From contig NZ_JANIAA010000016.1 in assembly GCF_024505145.1 (NCBI RefSeq), positions 119,892 through 183,891 on the forward strand: a stretch of 64,000 nucleotides of DNA, written 5' to 3'. The stretch's first letter is position 1, and each line of letters begins with the position of its first letter. The notes under the pieces are model-generated. The model searched no databases. It was given only the letters and a program-made list of their open reading frames with translations, and was not told where the DNA came from. Shown here one piece after another: positions 40,784 to 49,139 of the stretch. This DNA is from Streptomyces rugosispiralis (GTDB lineage Bacteria; Actinomycetota; Actinomycetes; Streptomycetales; Streptomycetaceae). The translations under genes and the position numbers were made by a program.

Positions 40784-42354
40784 TGCCCGCGGTGACCGGG
40801 CTCCCCGCCCCCGGAGGGACCTCGCCGGACAAGGAGCGGCGTGGCGGACTCGACCGTGTCCTCTCCGTCATCGAACGCGCCGGAAACGCCCTGCCCAACC
40901 CCATCGTCCTGTTCGCCGGGCTCTTCGCACTGCTGGCCGTCGTCTCCACCGTCCTCGCCCTCGCCGGTGTCTCCGTCACCGTCCCCGGCACCGATGACAC
41001 CAAGTCCATCGGCGGGCTGCTCACCGGTGAGGGGCTGCGCTGGCTGCTGGAGAACCTGATCCCCAACTTCGCCACCTTCCCGCCGATCGGCGCCGTGCTG
41101 GTGCTGATGATGGTGGTCGGGCTCGCGGAGAAGACCGGTCTGCTGGAGACCGCGATGCGGGCCACGCTGGCCCGGGTGCCGCGTGCCGTGCTGCCGTACG
41201 CGGTGGCGATCGTCGCCAGCCAGGCACACATGATGAGTGACGTCGGCGCCATCGTGTTGCCGCCGCTGGCGGCCCTGGTGTTCAAGAGCGCCGGACGCCA
41301 TCCCGTCGCGGGCCTCATCGGCGGATTCGCCTGTGTCACCGCGGGCTACGCCGCGGGATTCACCATCGGCTCGCTGGACGCGCTGTACGTGGGCATCACC
41401 CAGCAGGCGGCCTCGGTGCTCCCGGCCGCCGAGGGCCTCCATATCCATGTGCTCATCAACTACTTCTTCACCGCCGCCAGCAGTGTCGTCCTGGGGCTGC
41501 TCGGCGGATTCCTCATCAGCCGTGTCCTCGAACCACGCCTGGGCACCTACCAGGCGGCGGACGGCGAGGACCCGGGGGAGGACCTGACGCTCACCCCGGT
41601 GCAGCGCAAGGGGCTCGCGGTCACCTGCGCGGTCGTCGGTCTGTATCTGGCGGCGGTCCTCGCGCTGTGGCTGCCGCCGGGCGCCCCGCTGCGCGGGGAG
41701 GGCGGCGCCTTCGTGCCCTCGCCGGTGCTGACCGGTGTCGTCCCGGTGCTCTTCGGCGCGTTTCTGCTCGCCGGGCTCGCCTACGGCTTCACGGTCAAGC
41801 AGCTCACCGGCACCGAGGACGTGGTCACCGCCATGACCGACTCGGTGAAGAACATGTCCGGCTACATCGTGATGATGTTCTTCGCCGCCCAGGTCATCGC
41901 GGTCTTCACCTGGTCCAACCTCGGGGTGCTGCTCGCGGTGAAGGCGGCCGCGCTGTTCAACTCCATCGGCGTGACCGGCTTCTGGGCGATCATCGCGTTC
42001 GTCCTGCTGGCCTCCTGCCTCAATCTGGTGATCCTCTCCGGATCCGCCCTGTGGTCCCTGGTCGGCCCCGTCTTCATCCCGGCCTTCATGCTCATGGACA
42101 TGAGCCCGGCGCTCAGCCAGGCGGCCTTCCGCATCGGCGACTCGGCGACCGGCGCCATCACCCCGATGAACCCGTATCTCCTCCTGGTCCTGGCCATGGT
42201 CCGGGAATACGAACCGGAGGCCCGCCTGGGAACCCTCATCTCCCGGCTCGCCATCTTCGTGGTGCCGTTCCTGGTGGTGTGGCTGGCGATCCTCGGCATC
42301 TTCTACGGCCTGGACCTGCCGCTCGGCCCCGGAGCGCACATCGGCGTCAAATGA
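40783..42354 (+). CDS. AbgT family transporter
   Basis: The 523-residue membrane protein has the AbgT signature order: GNALPNPIVLFAGLFALLAV, LVLMMVVGLAEKTGLLETAM, SQAHMMSDVGAIVLPPLAAL, ITQQAASVL and SATGAITPMNPYLLLVL near the end. AbgT proteins import p-aminobenzoyl-glutamate, or export sulfonamide-like compounds, driven by ions. With a coupled amidohydrolase and Lrp regulator, import of an N-acyl amino acid or dipeptide is the simplest reading (inference). Confidence 0.92.
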   Translation: MPAVTGLPAPGGTSPDKERRGGLDRVLSVIERAGNALPNPIVLFAGLFALLAVVSTVLALAGVSVTVPGTDDTKSIGGLLTGEGLRWLLENLIPNFATFPPIGAVLVLMMVVGLAEKTGLLETAMRATLARVPRAVLPYAVAIVASQAHMMSDVGAIVLPPLAALVFKSAGRHPVAGLIGGFACVTAGYAAGFTIGSLDALYVGITQQAASVLPAAEGLHIHVLINYFFTAASSVVLGLLGGFLISRVLEPRLGTYQAADGEDPGEDLTLTPVQRKGLAVTCAVVGLYLAAVLALWLPPGAPLRGEGGAFVPSPVLTGVVPVLFGAFLLAGLAYGFTVKQLTGTEDVVTAMTDSVKNMSGYIVMMFFAAQVIAVFTWSNLGVLLAVKAAALFNSIGVTGFWAIIAFVLLASCLNLVILSGSALWSLVGPVFIPAFMLMDMSPALSQAAFRIGDSATGAITPMNPYLLLVLAMVREYEPEARLGTLISRLAIFVVPFLVVWLAILGIFYGLDLPLGPGAHIGVK

Positions 42355-42359
42355 CCCTT

Positions 42360-42391
42360 CCCGAGCACATGGTGACCACCATGTGCTCGGG
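42360..42391. terminator. Hairpin between abgT-type and GH43 genes
   Basis: CCCGAGCACATGGT (42360-42373) pairs perfectly with ACCATGTGCTCGGG (42378-42391) around GACC, 5 bp after the transporter stop. It lies 18 bp from the GH43 stop on the other strand, so it can serve both. Confidence 0.85.
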
Positions 42392-42409
42392 ACTCCGCCG
42401 AGGGGGCGG

Positions 42410-43381
42410 TCAGTACGCGGTCGGCCAGCCGCCGGACCAGCTCAGCAGGTTGACGCCCAGCTTCGGGGTGCCGTTGTCCTGGCCGTCGTAGTAGTGGTAG
42501 ACGAGCAGATCGCCGTCGACGTCGCTCATCACCGACTGCCCGCCGGGGCCGATGTAGCGGCCGTGGGATTCGAGGACCGGGGTGCCGCCGTTGTTCATCA
42601 TGTTCACCCCGTTCTTGTCGTAGTACGGACCGGTGGGGCTGGTGGCGCGGCCGACCTTGATCTTGTACGTGGAGCCGGTGCCCGCGCAGCAGGTGTCGTA
42701 CGACGCGAACAGGTAGTAGTAGCCGTTGCGCTTGACGACCGACGGGCCCTCGATCGCCTTGGTGCCGGTGGGCCGGGAGGCGATGGCGTAGACGGTTCTG
42801 TCGCCCGCGTACTGCTTGCCGGTGGCGGGGTCCAGGCGGATCATCTTCAGCCCCGACCACCATGAGCCGAAGGACAGCCACCACTTTCCGTCGCTGTCGA
42901 CGAAGAGGTTGGGGTCGATGGCGTTGTAGTCGCCGCCGCCGGTGGTGGAGTGCACGATGCCGCGGTCGGTCCAGGTCCCGGCCCTGCCACTGGAGGAGGT
43001 GGCGAGGCCGATGGCGGAGTTGCTGGAGCCGAAGGACGAGACGGCGTAGTACATCAGATAGCCGCCACCCTGGTACGAGATGTCCGGCGCCCAGGGGTCG
43101 TTCTCGGCGGAGTACGTCCGCCACCAGGAGGGCGGGGTGGGGAAGGCGCTGCCCGAGCGGCTGAAGGCGATCCGGTCGGTGGAGGTGCGGGCCTCCAGAC
43201 CGCCGTGGGTGGAGTAGAGCAGATAGGTGCCGTCGGTGGCGCGGATCATCGACGGGTCGTGGACGACGGTGTCGCCCGTCACCCGGCCGGGGTTGGGGTA
43301 CGCGGAGACGCTGGTGGGGAGCAGGGCGAGCAGGAGTGCGGTGGGCAGCGTGAGCCATCTGGTGCCGCGGTGCGCTCGCAT
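42410..43381 (-). CDS. Secreted GH43 glycoside hydrolase (arabinan endo-1,5-arabinosidase-like)
   Basis: The 323-residue protein starts with a signal peptide (RWLTLPTALLLALLPTSVSA). The five-bladed propeller catalytic set follows: base Asp in VVHDPSMIRA near 42, pKa-modulating Asp in YNAIDPNLFVDSDGKWWLSF near 155, and acid Glu in TKAIEGPSVVKRNGYYYLF near 210. The sequence WAPDISYQGGGYLMYYAVSS is typical of the arabinanase clade. ATG 43381 has GAGGAG 8 bp upstream. No binding module is attached. It would attack plant arabinan outside the cell. Confidence 0.92.
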   Translation of the reverse strand: MRAHRGTRWLTLPTALLLALLPTSVSAYPNPGRVTGDTVVHDPSMIRATDGTYLLYSTHGGLEARTSTDRIAFSRSGSAFPTPPSWWRTYSAENDPWAPDISYQGGGYLMYYAVSSFGSSNSAIGLATSSSGRAGTWTDRGIVHSTTGGGDYNAIDPNLFVDSDGKWWLSFGSWWSGLKMIRLDPATGKQYAGDRTVYAIASRPTGTKAIEGPSVVKRNGYYYLFASYDTCCAGTGSTYKIKVGRATSPTGPYYDKNGVNMMNNGGTPVLESHGRYIGPGGQSVMSDVDGDLLVYHYYDGQDNGTPKLGVNLLSWSGGWPTAY

Positions 43382-43520
43382 GGCGGTTCTCCTCTCGTGG
43401 GCCTGGTGTGGGTGCGCGTTCTGCGGGCTGAACTGACGGAGCGTCAATCCTAGCCGTGGGGCGCGCACCTGGGCCCCGGGCCGAGGCCCGGGGCCCTTCC
43501 GGGCGAGGAGGTGTTACCGC

Positions 43521-44321
43521 CTATCGGTGTTCCTTCTCCCAGTTCGCCCTGGAGACCGGGGCGGGCCGGGGGAGTGGCCGGCCGTCCAGGTAGAGGTCGA
43601 CCTTCTCGTTGTAGAAGGCGATCAGCCCCGCGATGGGGGACACCTGGCGGGTCGGGAAGTCGTAGGCCCACGCGAGGTCCGGGTGGGTGGCGGTGTCGGT
43701 CCGGACGGACCAGTAGCCGCTCGTCATGCCCTTGTACGGGCAGCTGGTGACGGTCTCGGTGGGCTCCATGCGCGTCCAGTCCAGATACACCCGGTCCAGG
43801 TAGTAGCGCGTCGGGAGCCCCGTCTCCACCACCATCACCGAGCTGGGGGCGTCGGCGAGCACGGCGCCGTCCAGCTCGACGCGCACCGCGCGGCCCGACC
43901 GGAGCGCGTCGACGCGGGTGTACGGGCTCCTGGGGTGGACGAACACCTGCTCGTCCTCCTCGAACCAGGCGTCGACGGCCTCCCACCGGAAGGTGACATG
44001 GCCCACGATGCCGGAGGGCGCGTCCTCGCCCCACTCCCAGGCCGCACCCGGGCGGCCGACCGAGCCCACCCGGAGGGTCTGGCGGCGCGCTCCGCCGACC
44101 TTCAGCGCCAGGTCCCGCCCCTCGTCGACGAGCGCGCCCTCGACGATGTCGTCGCGGGGCACGCAGTACTGCGGATAGCCGGGCCAGAGCCACACATAGC
44201 GCGCCCGCACGGTGTCGAAGACGGGACGTCCGGCCACGAAGCCACGGATGCGGCGCGGCACGGGTTCCACATGTCCGACCGGAACGATCATCGCGGGGTA
44301 GTCCGGGGTGTGTTCCGTCAT
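43521..44321 (-). CDS. DUF427 domain protein (two units)
   Basis: The 266-residue protein contains two DUF427 (beta-rich NTP_transf_9) units. The first has VFDTVRARYVWLWPGYPQYC, and the second has VLADAPSSVMVVETGLPTRY, YLDWTRMEPTETVTSCPYKG and IAGLIAFYNEKVDLYLDGRP. The family is widespread in actinomycetes and its biochemical role is not established. The start overlaps the stop of the small membrane gene upstream (ATGA). Confidence 0.88.
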   Translation of the reverse strand: MTEHTPDYPAMIVPVGHVEPVPRRIRGFVAGRPVFDTVRARYVWLWPGYPQYCVPRDDIVEGALVDEGRDLALKVGGARRQTLRVGSVGRPGAAWEWGEDAPSGIVGHVTFRWEAVDAWFEEDEQVFVHPRSPYTRVDALRSGRAVRVELDGAVLADAPSSVMVVETGLPTRYYLDRVYLDWTRMEPTETVTSCPYKGMTSGYWSVRTDTATHPDLAWAYDFPTRQVSPIAGLIAFYNEKVDLYLDGRPLPRPAPVSRANWEKEHR

Positions 44322-44638
44322 GCCTCTTCCAGGGCCTCTCCGAACTCGCGCAGCGCCTTCCCGTGCTGGCTGTGGGCCAGCCCGTGCCCGACCGCTATGG
44401 CGGCCGCCACCGGCCATTCGATGATCCCGGCGGCGGCGATGACGCCGAGCCCGGCGAGGAAGCAGAGCTGCTCCCGCGACGGCAGCTCCACCCGCCGCCC
44501 ATCGAACTGGACGGTCACCGAATGGTGCGCGGACACGACCTCGGCCGCGGCGCGGGGGCCGCGCGGCCGCTTCCTGGCCGGAGCCGGCGCCCGGGAGGAT
44601 GCGCTGGTGGGAGGGGTTGTCTTGGTCGTTCTGGCCAT
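44318..44638 (-). CDS. Small membrane-associated protein of unknown function
   Basis: The 106-residue product has a Thr/Ser/Ala/Pro- and Arg/Lys-rich N-terminus (MARTTKTTPPTSASSRAP), then VTVQFDGRRVELPSREQLCF. A long hydrophobic stretch follows (LAGLGVIAAAGIIEWPVAAA), ending in a short charged tail. It resembles small actinobacterial membrane proteins of unknown role. ATG 44638 is used; the frame stays open to an ATG at 44716, so a start 26 residues earlier is possible. It is translationally coupled to the DUF427 gene. Confidence 0.65.
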   Translation of the reverse strand: MARTTKTTPPTSASSRAPAPARKRPRGPRAAAEVVSAHHSVTVQFDGRRVELPSREQLCFLAGLGVIAAAGIIEWPVAAAIAVGHGLAHSQHGKALREFGEALEEA

Positions 44639-44909
44639 GGCATCGATCCGTTCATCAACCTTGACGGACAACCGCGCGATGACATTTTCTACTCTAATCC
44701 CACCTCCGCGGCTCATGCCCGGTGGCAGCTACTTGCCATGATTTCGGCCGGTCCGGCGCGAAGCGCGCGGTTGCGTCCGTGGCTCCCCTGTGCGGTCAGA
44801 GCGCCTCGCTCCGGTTGTGGCCAGGGGCTCGCCGAAGCGTCGGTGGCGGCCTTAGCTTCGAGCCGAATCGTGGCCGCCGGCCACGGCTGACGCAATGGAG
44901 GAAGCAACC

Positions 44910-45545
44910 ATGAGAGCGGGCTTACGGAGGGCGCGGGCAGGAGCGGTTGTCGCCACGGCGGCTCTGCTGGGGCTGGCGGGCACGGTGGACGCCCAGGCCC
45001 TCGGCACGGACCGGGCGCGTACCACGGCGGTCGGGGCCCCCAGCGCCGCCGCGGCCGTCGACTACCAGACGTGGAAGAGCGATGTCGACAAGGTGATCGA
45101 CCAGGCCCTTCCCTACATCCAGCAGCGCATCCAGAACGGCGGGGGACAGAAGCAGGCGATCGTCCTCGACATCGACAACACCTCGCTGGAGACCTACTTC
45201 CAGTGGTTCCCGCCGACCCCCGCCGTCGAGCGGGTCCTGGAGCTCACCCGCTACGCGAGCGAGCGCGGAGTGGGCATCTTCTTCATCACCGCGCGCCCGG
45301 ACCTCCTCGACCAGGTGACCCGGGGCAACCTGGTGCACGTCGGCTACCCCATCACCGGCCTGTACCAGCGGTCACTGGGCGACATCCTCGGTGATCCGGC
45401 CGAGTACAAGACGGCGAAGCGGGCGGAGATCGAGTCCCTCGGCTACACCATCATCGCCAACATCGGGAACAATGAAAGTGATCTTGTTGGCGGGCACGCC
45501 GAGCGCACGTTCAAACTGCCTGACTACGACGGCCAGTTGTCCTGA
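44910..45545 (+). CDS. Secreted HAD-superfamily acid phosphatase
   Basis: The 211-residue protein has a signal peptide (RARAGAVVATAALLGLAGTV, cleavage near VDAQA) and the HAD motif I IVLDIDNTSLE (DxDNT) near 95. Motif II is FFITARPD, and the C-terminus NIGNNESDLVGG-HAERTFKLP holds motif IV acidic residues. This matches the acid phosphatase (class B / plant-type HAD IIIB) family. ATG 44910 follows GGAGGAA; an in-frame ATG at 44895 overlaps that ribosome site. Likely role: extracellular phosphate release. Confidence 0.9.
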   Translation: MRAGLRRARAGAVVATAALLGLAGTVDAQALGTDRARTTAVGAPSAAAAVDYQTWKSDVDKVIDQALPYIQQRIQNGGGQKQAIVLDIDNTSLETYFQWFPPTPAVERVLELTRYASERGVGIFFITARPDLLDQVTRGNLVHVGYPITGLYQRSLGDILGDPAEYKTAKRAEIESLGYTIIANIGNNESDLVGGHAERTFKLPDYDGQLS

Positions 45546-45556
45546 ATCGGAATAAT

Positions 45557-45594
45557 GAGTTCCGGCGGCTGCCCGGAGGGAGCCGCCGGAACTC
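45557..45594. terminator. Hairpin after HAD phosphatase gene
   Basis: A 14-bp perfect stem (GAGTTCCGGCGGCT at 45557-45570 with 45581-45594) closes a 10-base loop, starting 12 bp after the stop codon. Confidence 0.85.
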
Positions 45595-45976
45595 GTCGGC
45601 CCATGGCCCTGCCACCGGCCCCCCGGGTGGCGTTCCGGATGCGGCTTCCCCGTCGCCTGATGAGGGGCGTGAATCCGCACCTTGCAATGAGGTTTCCCCC
45701 ATTGTCTTTAGTGATTCGACCATTCTCCCTGCTGGAGCGGGTAGGTATAGTCCAGCGCTATGGACGGTCAAGGTGCGTTCGCTACGTCTTTGTCCCCTGG
45801 CGGCGAGGTGCTCATGGGGAAGGCGAGCACGTTCCGAACGCGGACGGTGTGGGCGAACAGGGAGCCCGCTTTTCTCCTTGAGCTGTCCTGATCCCATGGC
45901 GCACTCGTGGATCGCTACCCTTCCTTCGACGATCAATGCCGGGTCATGGACGTAATCCCAGGCTTCAGGGGGAACT
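45595..45976. promoter_or_regulatory. Leader region of the LuxR-type regulator gene
   Basis: About 380 bp without a recognisable gene precede the regulator. The region is AT-richer than its surroundings (CCCATTGTCTTTAGTGATTC near 45700, GGTAGGTATAGTCCAG near 45740), with a possible -10 TATAGT. The ribosome site AGGGGGA lies before GTG 45977. No dyad of note was seen. Confidence 0.4.
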
Positions 45977-46837
45977 GTGCCAAGCTCTTGCAACGACGTG
46001 TTCATCATCGCCGACAATTCCATCGGTCCGGATTCCGGACCAGACGCTGATATCACACCGTTAAGATCGAGCAGCGGAGTCTTCAGTGGAGAGATAGAAC
46101 GCATGCTTCTGGAGGCCGGTCGGCTCGTCAAGTCGGCCGCCGACCGCCATCGCAGCGAGGAACGGCTCCTGACCGCGATGGAGCCGGAGGAAGGCGTGGA
46201 CGCCGCCGAGCACGTCATCGAGTCGGCGCAGCAGAGCCTCTCCGTGGTTTTCGCCGGCGGCAACGACCAGCGGGCCGCCAGGCTGGTCACGCGGCTGGGC
46301 AGGGCCGTCGCCCGGGGGGTCGACGTCCGTCTGCTGGGGCGGGTGGGGCTGATGGACGAGCGATACCTCCTGAAGTGCCTGGACAAGCACGCGTCAGGAG
46401 TCGACGTGAGACTCGTCGGGGCACCCCTGCACGAAATGGTGCTCGCCGATGGCTCGGTGAGTGTGGTGTGGTCCGGTTCGGACAAACTCTCGCGCGAGGC
46501 GATGCTGGTGCGGGCGCCGGCCGTGCTGCGCAATCTGCGCACCCTGTTCATGATCTCCTGGAACGGCAGCGCGGCGCTCGAGGACCATCGCCGGCTCAGC
46601 GGCCGGACGCGCAGCGTCATGGCCCGGCGGATACTCATGGCGCTGAGTTCGGGGCGTACGGACGAGGCCGCCGCACGGGAAATCGGTATGTCGGTCCGCA
46701 CCTATCGAAGGAACGTGGCCGAAATAACGCGTGAACTCGGCGCGCATTCACGCTTTCAGGCCGGCGCCCGTGCGGTGGAGCTGGGTCTGCTGCCCTATGT
46801 GGACGCCGCCGATGATGAGGACTCGCAGCCCGCGTAA
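45977..46837 (+). CDS. LuxR-type HTH regulator with a PLD-like sensor domain
   Basis: The 286-residue protein's C-terminus (about 215-275) is a LuxR/GerE-like HTH: ILMALSSGRTDEAAAREIGM, SVRTYRRNVAEITRELGA. The middle (about 70-200) reads VIESAQQSLSVVFAGG, RGVDVRLLGRVGLM and LVGAPLHEMVLADGSVSVVW, resembling the TrmB/PLD-like effector domains of Streptomyces regulators in peptide antibiotic clusters. It lies at the left edge of the NRPS locus and is the obvious pathway-specific regulator candidate (inference). Confidence 0.82.
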   Translation: MPSSCNDVFIIADNSIGPDSGPDADITPLRSSSGVFSGEIERMLLEAGRLVKSAADRHRSEERLLTAMEPEEGVDAAEHVIESAQQSLSVVFAGGNDQRAARLVTRLGRAVARGVDVRLLGRVGLMDERYLLKCLDKHASGVDVRLVGAPLHEMVLADGSVSVVWSGSDKLSREAMLVRAPAVLRNLRTLFMISWNGSAALEDHRRLSGRTRSVMARRILMALSSGRTDEAAAREIGMSVRTYRRNVAEITRELGAHSRFQAGARAVELGLLPYVDAADDEDSQPA

Positions 46838-46861
46838 TCACCGGACCGTGGTCAGAACCTG

Positions 46862-46884
46862 TCAGGAGAAGTCAACTCTCCTGA
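46862..46884. terminator. Short hairpin after LuxR-type gene
   Basis: TCAGGAGA (46862-46869) pairs with TCTCCTGA (46877-46884) across a 7-base loop, 24 bp after the stop. It is weak for Streptomyces and might instead be a leader structure of the ABC ATPase gene. Confidence 0.35.
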
Positions 46885-47006
46885 ACGCCCCGGCATCGTC
46901 TGGCAACTTGTTGTATGGGCCTTGCAGGGGCGCGAGCGGCGAATGTAGGAACTTCCCAGCCTCTCACTGCATTGCCCGACCCGCTCCCTGCGAGGAATGA
47001 TATCCG

Positions 47007-47960
47007 GTGAATAGCGCGATGATTGATGTGATGGACATAAGCCGGTCCTTCGGCAGCACACGGGCGCTGGACGGTGTCAGCTTCCGCATCGGGGAAGGCG
47101 AGGTTCTGTGCCTGCTGGGTCACAATGGCGCGGGCAAGAGCACTCTGGTGAGCATCCTCGCCACCGCGCTGCCGCCCAGCCGGGGCACCGCGCGGGTGGC
47201 CGGATACGACGTGGTGCGCGAGGCCCGTGAGGTACGCCGGCGCATCGGCCTGACGGGACAGTTCGCCGCGGTGGACGAGAACCTCTCCGGCAGGGACAAC
47301 CTCATCCTGGTGGCCCGCCTGCTCGGCGCGAGCCGCGCCCAGGCCCGGACGAGGGCGGATGAGCTCTTGGAGACCTTCGCGCTGACCGGCGCGGCCGACC
47401 GCGCGGCCGCGACGTACTCGGGAGGCATGCGCCGCCGGCTCGACCTCGCCAGCAGCTTCGTCGGCCGCCCCCAGGTGCTGTTCCTCGACGAGCCCACCAC
47501 CGGCCTCGACCCGGTCAGCCGCGGCGCGCTGTGGGACTCGGTCCGGTCGGCGGTGACGGGCGGCGCCACCGTGCTGCTGACCACTCAGTACCTCGAAGAG
47601 GCCGAACAACTCGCGGACCGGGTCATCGTGCTGGGCCGTGGCCGGACCATCGCCGACGGCTCGGTGGCACAGCTCAAGGCACAACTCGGCGTCAGCTCGG
47701 TCCGCGCCACCCTCGCCGAACCGGCGGCCGTACCGGCCGCATGGGCGGCGCTGCGCCACGCGGGTCTCGAGCCGCAACCCGGTGAGCCCGCGGGCACGGT
47801 CTGCGTCCCCGTGCGCGAGTCCGCCGCCCTCGCCGCCGTCGTACGTGCCCTGGATGACGCGGGAGTGGTGATCACCGGGATCTCGCTGTCCGAGCCGACC
47901 CTCGACGACGTCTACGTGGCCCTTGCCGAGGGGCTGACCGACCTGCCGGTCCTCTCCTGA
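47007..47960 (+). CDS. ABC transporter ATP-binding protein (DrrA-like)
   Basis: The 317-residue ATPase has Walker A LLGHNGAGKSTLVSIL near 35, Q-loop GLTGQFAAVDENLSG, signature TYSGGMRRRLDLASS near 138, Walker B VLFLDEPTTGLDP and a C-terminal SLSEPTLDDVYVALAEG tail typical of daunorubicin-resistance (DrrA) ATPases. The matching ABC-2 permease is not adjacent: the only candidate in the window is at 56255-57085 on the other strand. Probable role: export of or self-resistance to the peptide product. Confidence 0.9.
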   Translation: MNSAMIDVMDISRSFGSTRALDGVSFRIGEGEVLCLLGHNGAGKSTLVSILATALPPSRGTARVAGYDVVREAREVRRRIGLTGQFAAVDENLSGRDNLILVARLLGASRAQARTRADELLETFALTGAADRAAATYSGGMRRRLDLASSFVGRPQVLFLDEPTTGLDPVSRGALWDSVRSAVTGGATVLLTTQYLEEAEQLADRVIVLGRGRTIADGSVAQLKAQLGVSSVRATLAEPAAVPAAWAALRHAGLEPQPGEPAGTVCVPVRESAALAAVVRALDDAGVVITGISLSEPTLDDVYVALAEGLTDLPVLS

Positions 47961-48065
47961 TTCCGACCCCGTGCCCCGGCCGACAGGCCATGCCCCCACC
48001 GAACCCCGCGGGGCGTCCACCGGATCCCGGATCCATGGTCCGCCCCCGGACCCCGAGGAGTCTCC

Positions 48066-49139
48066 ATGCCGCTGTCCACATTGACCTACCGCTCCATCAC
48101 CGAGGCCCAGATGCTGCCACGCCTCATCCGGCTCGGCCCCAATCTGTACGGCGCGGTCTTCACCCTGATGAAACTGGTGCCCGCCCAGTACATCCTGCGT
48201 CGCGCGTTACAGCGCGGTGAGCTGACCGAGGACACCGTGATCGTCGAAACCACCTCGGGCACCTTCGGACTCGCCCTCGCGATGCAGGCGGCGCTGATGG
48301 AGCGTGACCTGGTCCTGGTGAGCGACCCCGCGATCGACGACAACCTCTACCGAAGACTGACCGACCTCGGCGCCAAGGTGGAGATGTGCCTGGAGCCCGC
48401 GCCGGTCGGCGGATATCAGGGAGCCCGGCTGGCCAAGGTCGCGGAGATCCGCGCCTCGCTGCCCTCCACCTTCTGCCCCGAGCAGTACAACAACCCGGAC
48501 AACGCCCGCTCGTACCACGTGGTGGCCGAACAGCTCGTGCGCACCTTCGGCACCGTCGACTGCCTGGTCGGCACCGTCGGCACCGCCGGATCGATGTGTG
48601 GCACCGGGGGCGGCCTGCGCGAATACAGCCCGCAGACCCAGGTCATCGGCGTCGACAGCCACCGCAGCGTGCTGTTCGGCCAGCCCGACGGACCCCGCTC
48701 GCTGCGCGGCCTCGGCAACAGCCTGTGGCCCGCCAACCTCGACCACACCCTCTTCGACGAGATCCACTGGTGCAACGCGGCCGAGGCATACGCCCAGACC
48801 CGGGCCCTGCACGCCGAATCCGCCCTCTTCCAGGGCCCGACCAGCGGCGCCGCACACCTGGTCGCCCAGTGGTGGGCGGCGAAGAACCCGGACGGGCTCT
48901 GTGTGGTGATGCTGCCCGACGAGGGGTACCGCTACCAGGCCACCGTCTACGACGACGCGTGGCTCGCCGCGAACGGCCAACTGCTCCCCGAGCGTCCCAC
49001 CGAGCCGGTGACCGTCGCGTCCCCCGCCGAGGCCGGTGACCGCTGGACCCGGCTCGTCTGGGGCCGCCGCTCCTACGAGGAGGTGCCCGGCGTCGTGCCC
49101 AGGGTGACCCACCCCCTCGCCGAGCGGGCCCTGTCGTGA
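48066..49139 (+). CDS. Cysteine-synthase-like PLP enzyme (diaminopropionate-type building block synthesis?)
   Basis: The 357-residue fold-type II PLP protein has VETTSGTFGLALAMQAAL near 60 (the serine/threonine substrate loop), CPEQYNNPDNARSYHVVAEQ near 140 and the phosphate-binding loop VGTVGTAGSMCGTGGGLREY near 180. The usual GSxKDR Schiff-base motif is not visible; the lysine in FTLMKLVPAQYIL (K36) is the likely substitute. Family members in secondary metabolism replace the leaving group of O-phosphoserine or O-acetylserine with an amine. It is coupled by GTGA to the argininosuccinate-lyase-like gene, suggesting a two-step amine transfer. Confidence 0.83.
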   Translation: MPLSTLTYRSITEAQMLPRLIRLGPNLYGAVFTLMKLVPAQYILRRALQRGELTEDTVIVETTSGTFGLALAMQAALMERDLVLVSDPAIDDNLYRRLTDLGAKVEMCLEPAPVGGYQGARLAKVAEIRASLPSTFCPEQYNNPDNARSYHVVAEQLVRTFGTVDCLVGTVGTAGSMCGTGGGLREYSPQTQVIGVDSHRSVLFGQPDGPRSLRGLGNSLWPANLDHTLFDEIHWCNAAEAYAQTRALHAESALFQGPTSGAAHLVAQWWAAKNPDGLCVVMLPDEGYRYQATVYDDAWLAANGQLLPERPTEPVTVASPAEAGDRWTRLVWGRRSYEEVPGVVPRVTHPLAERALS

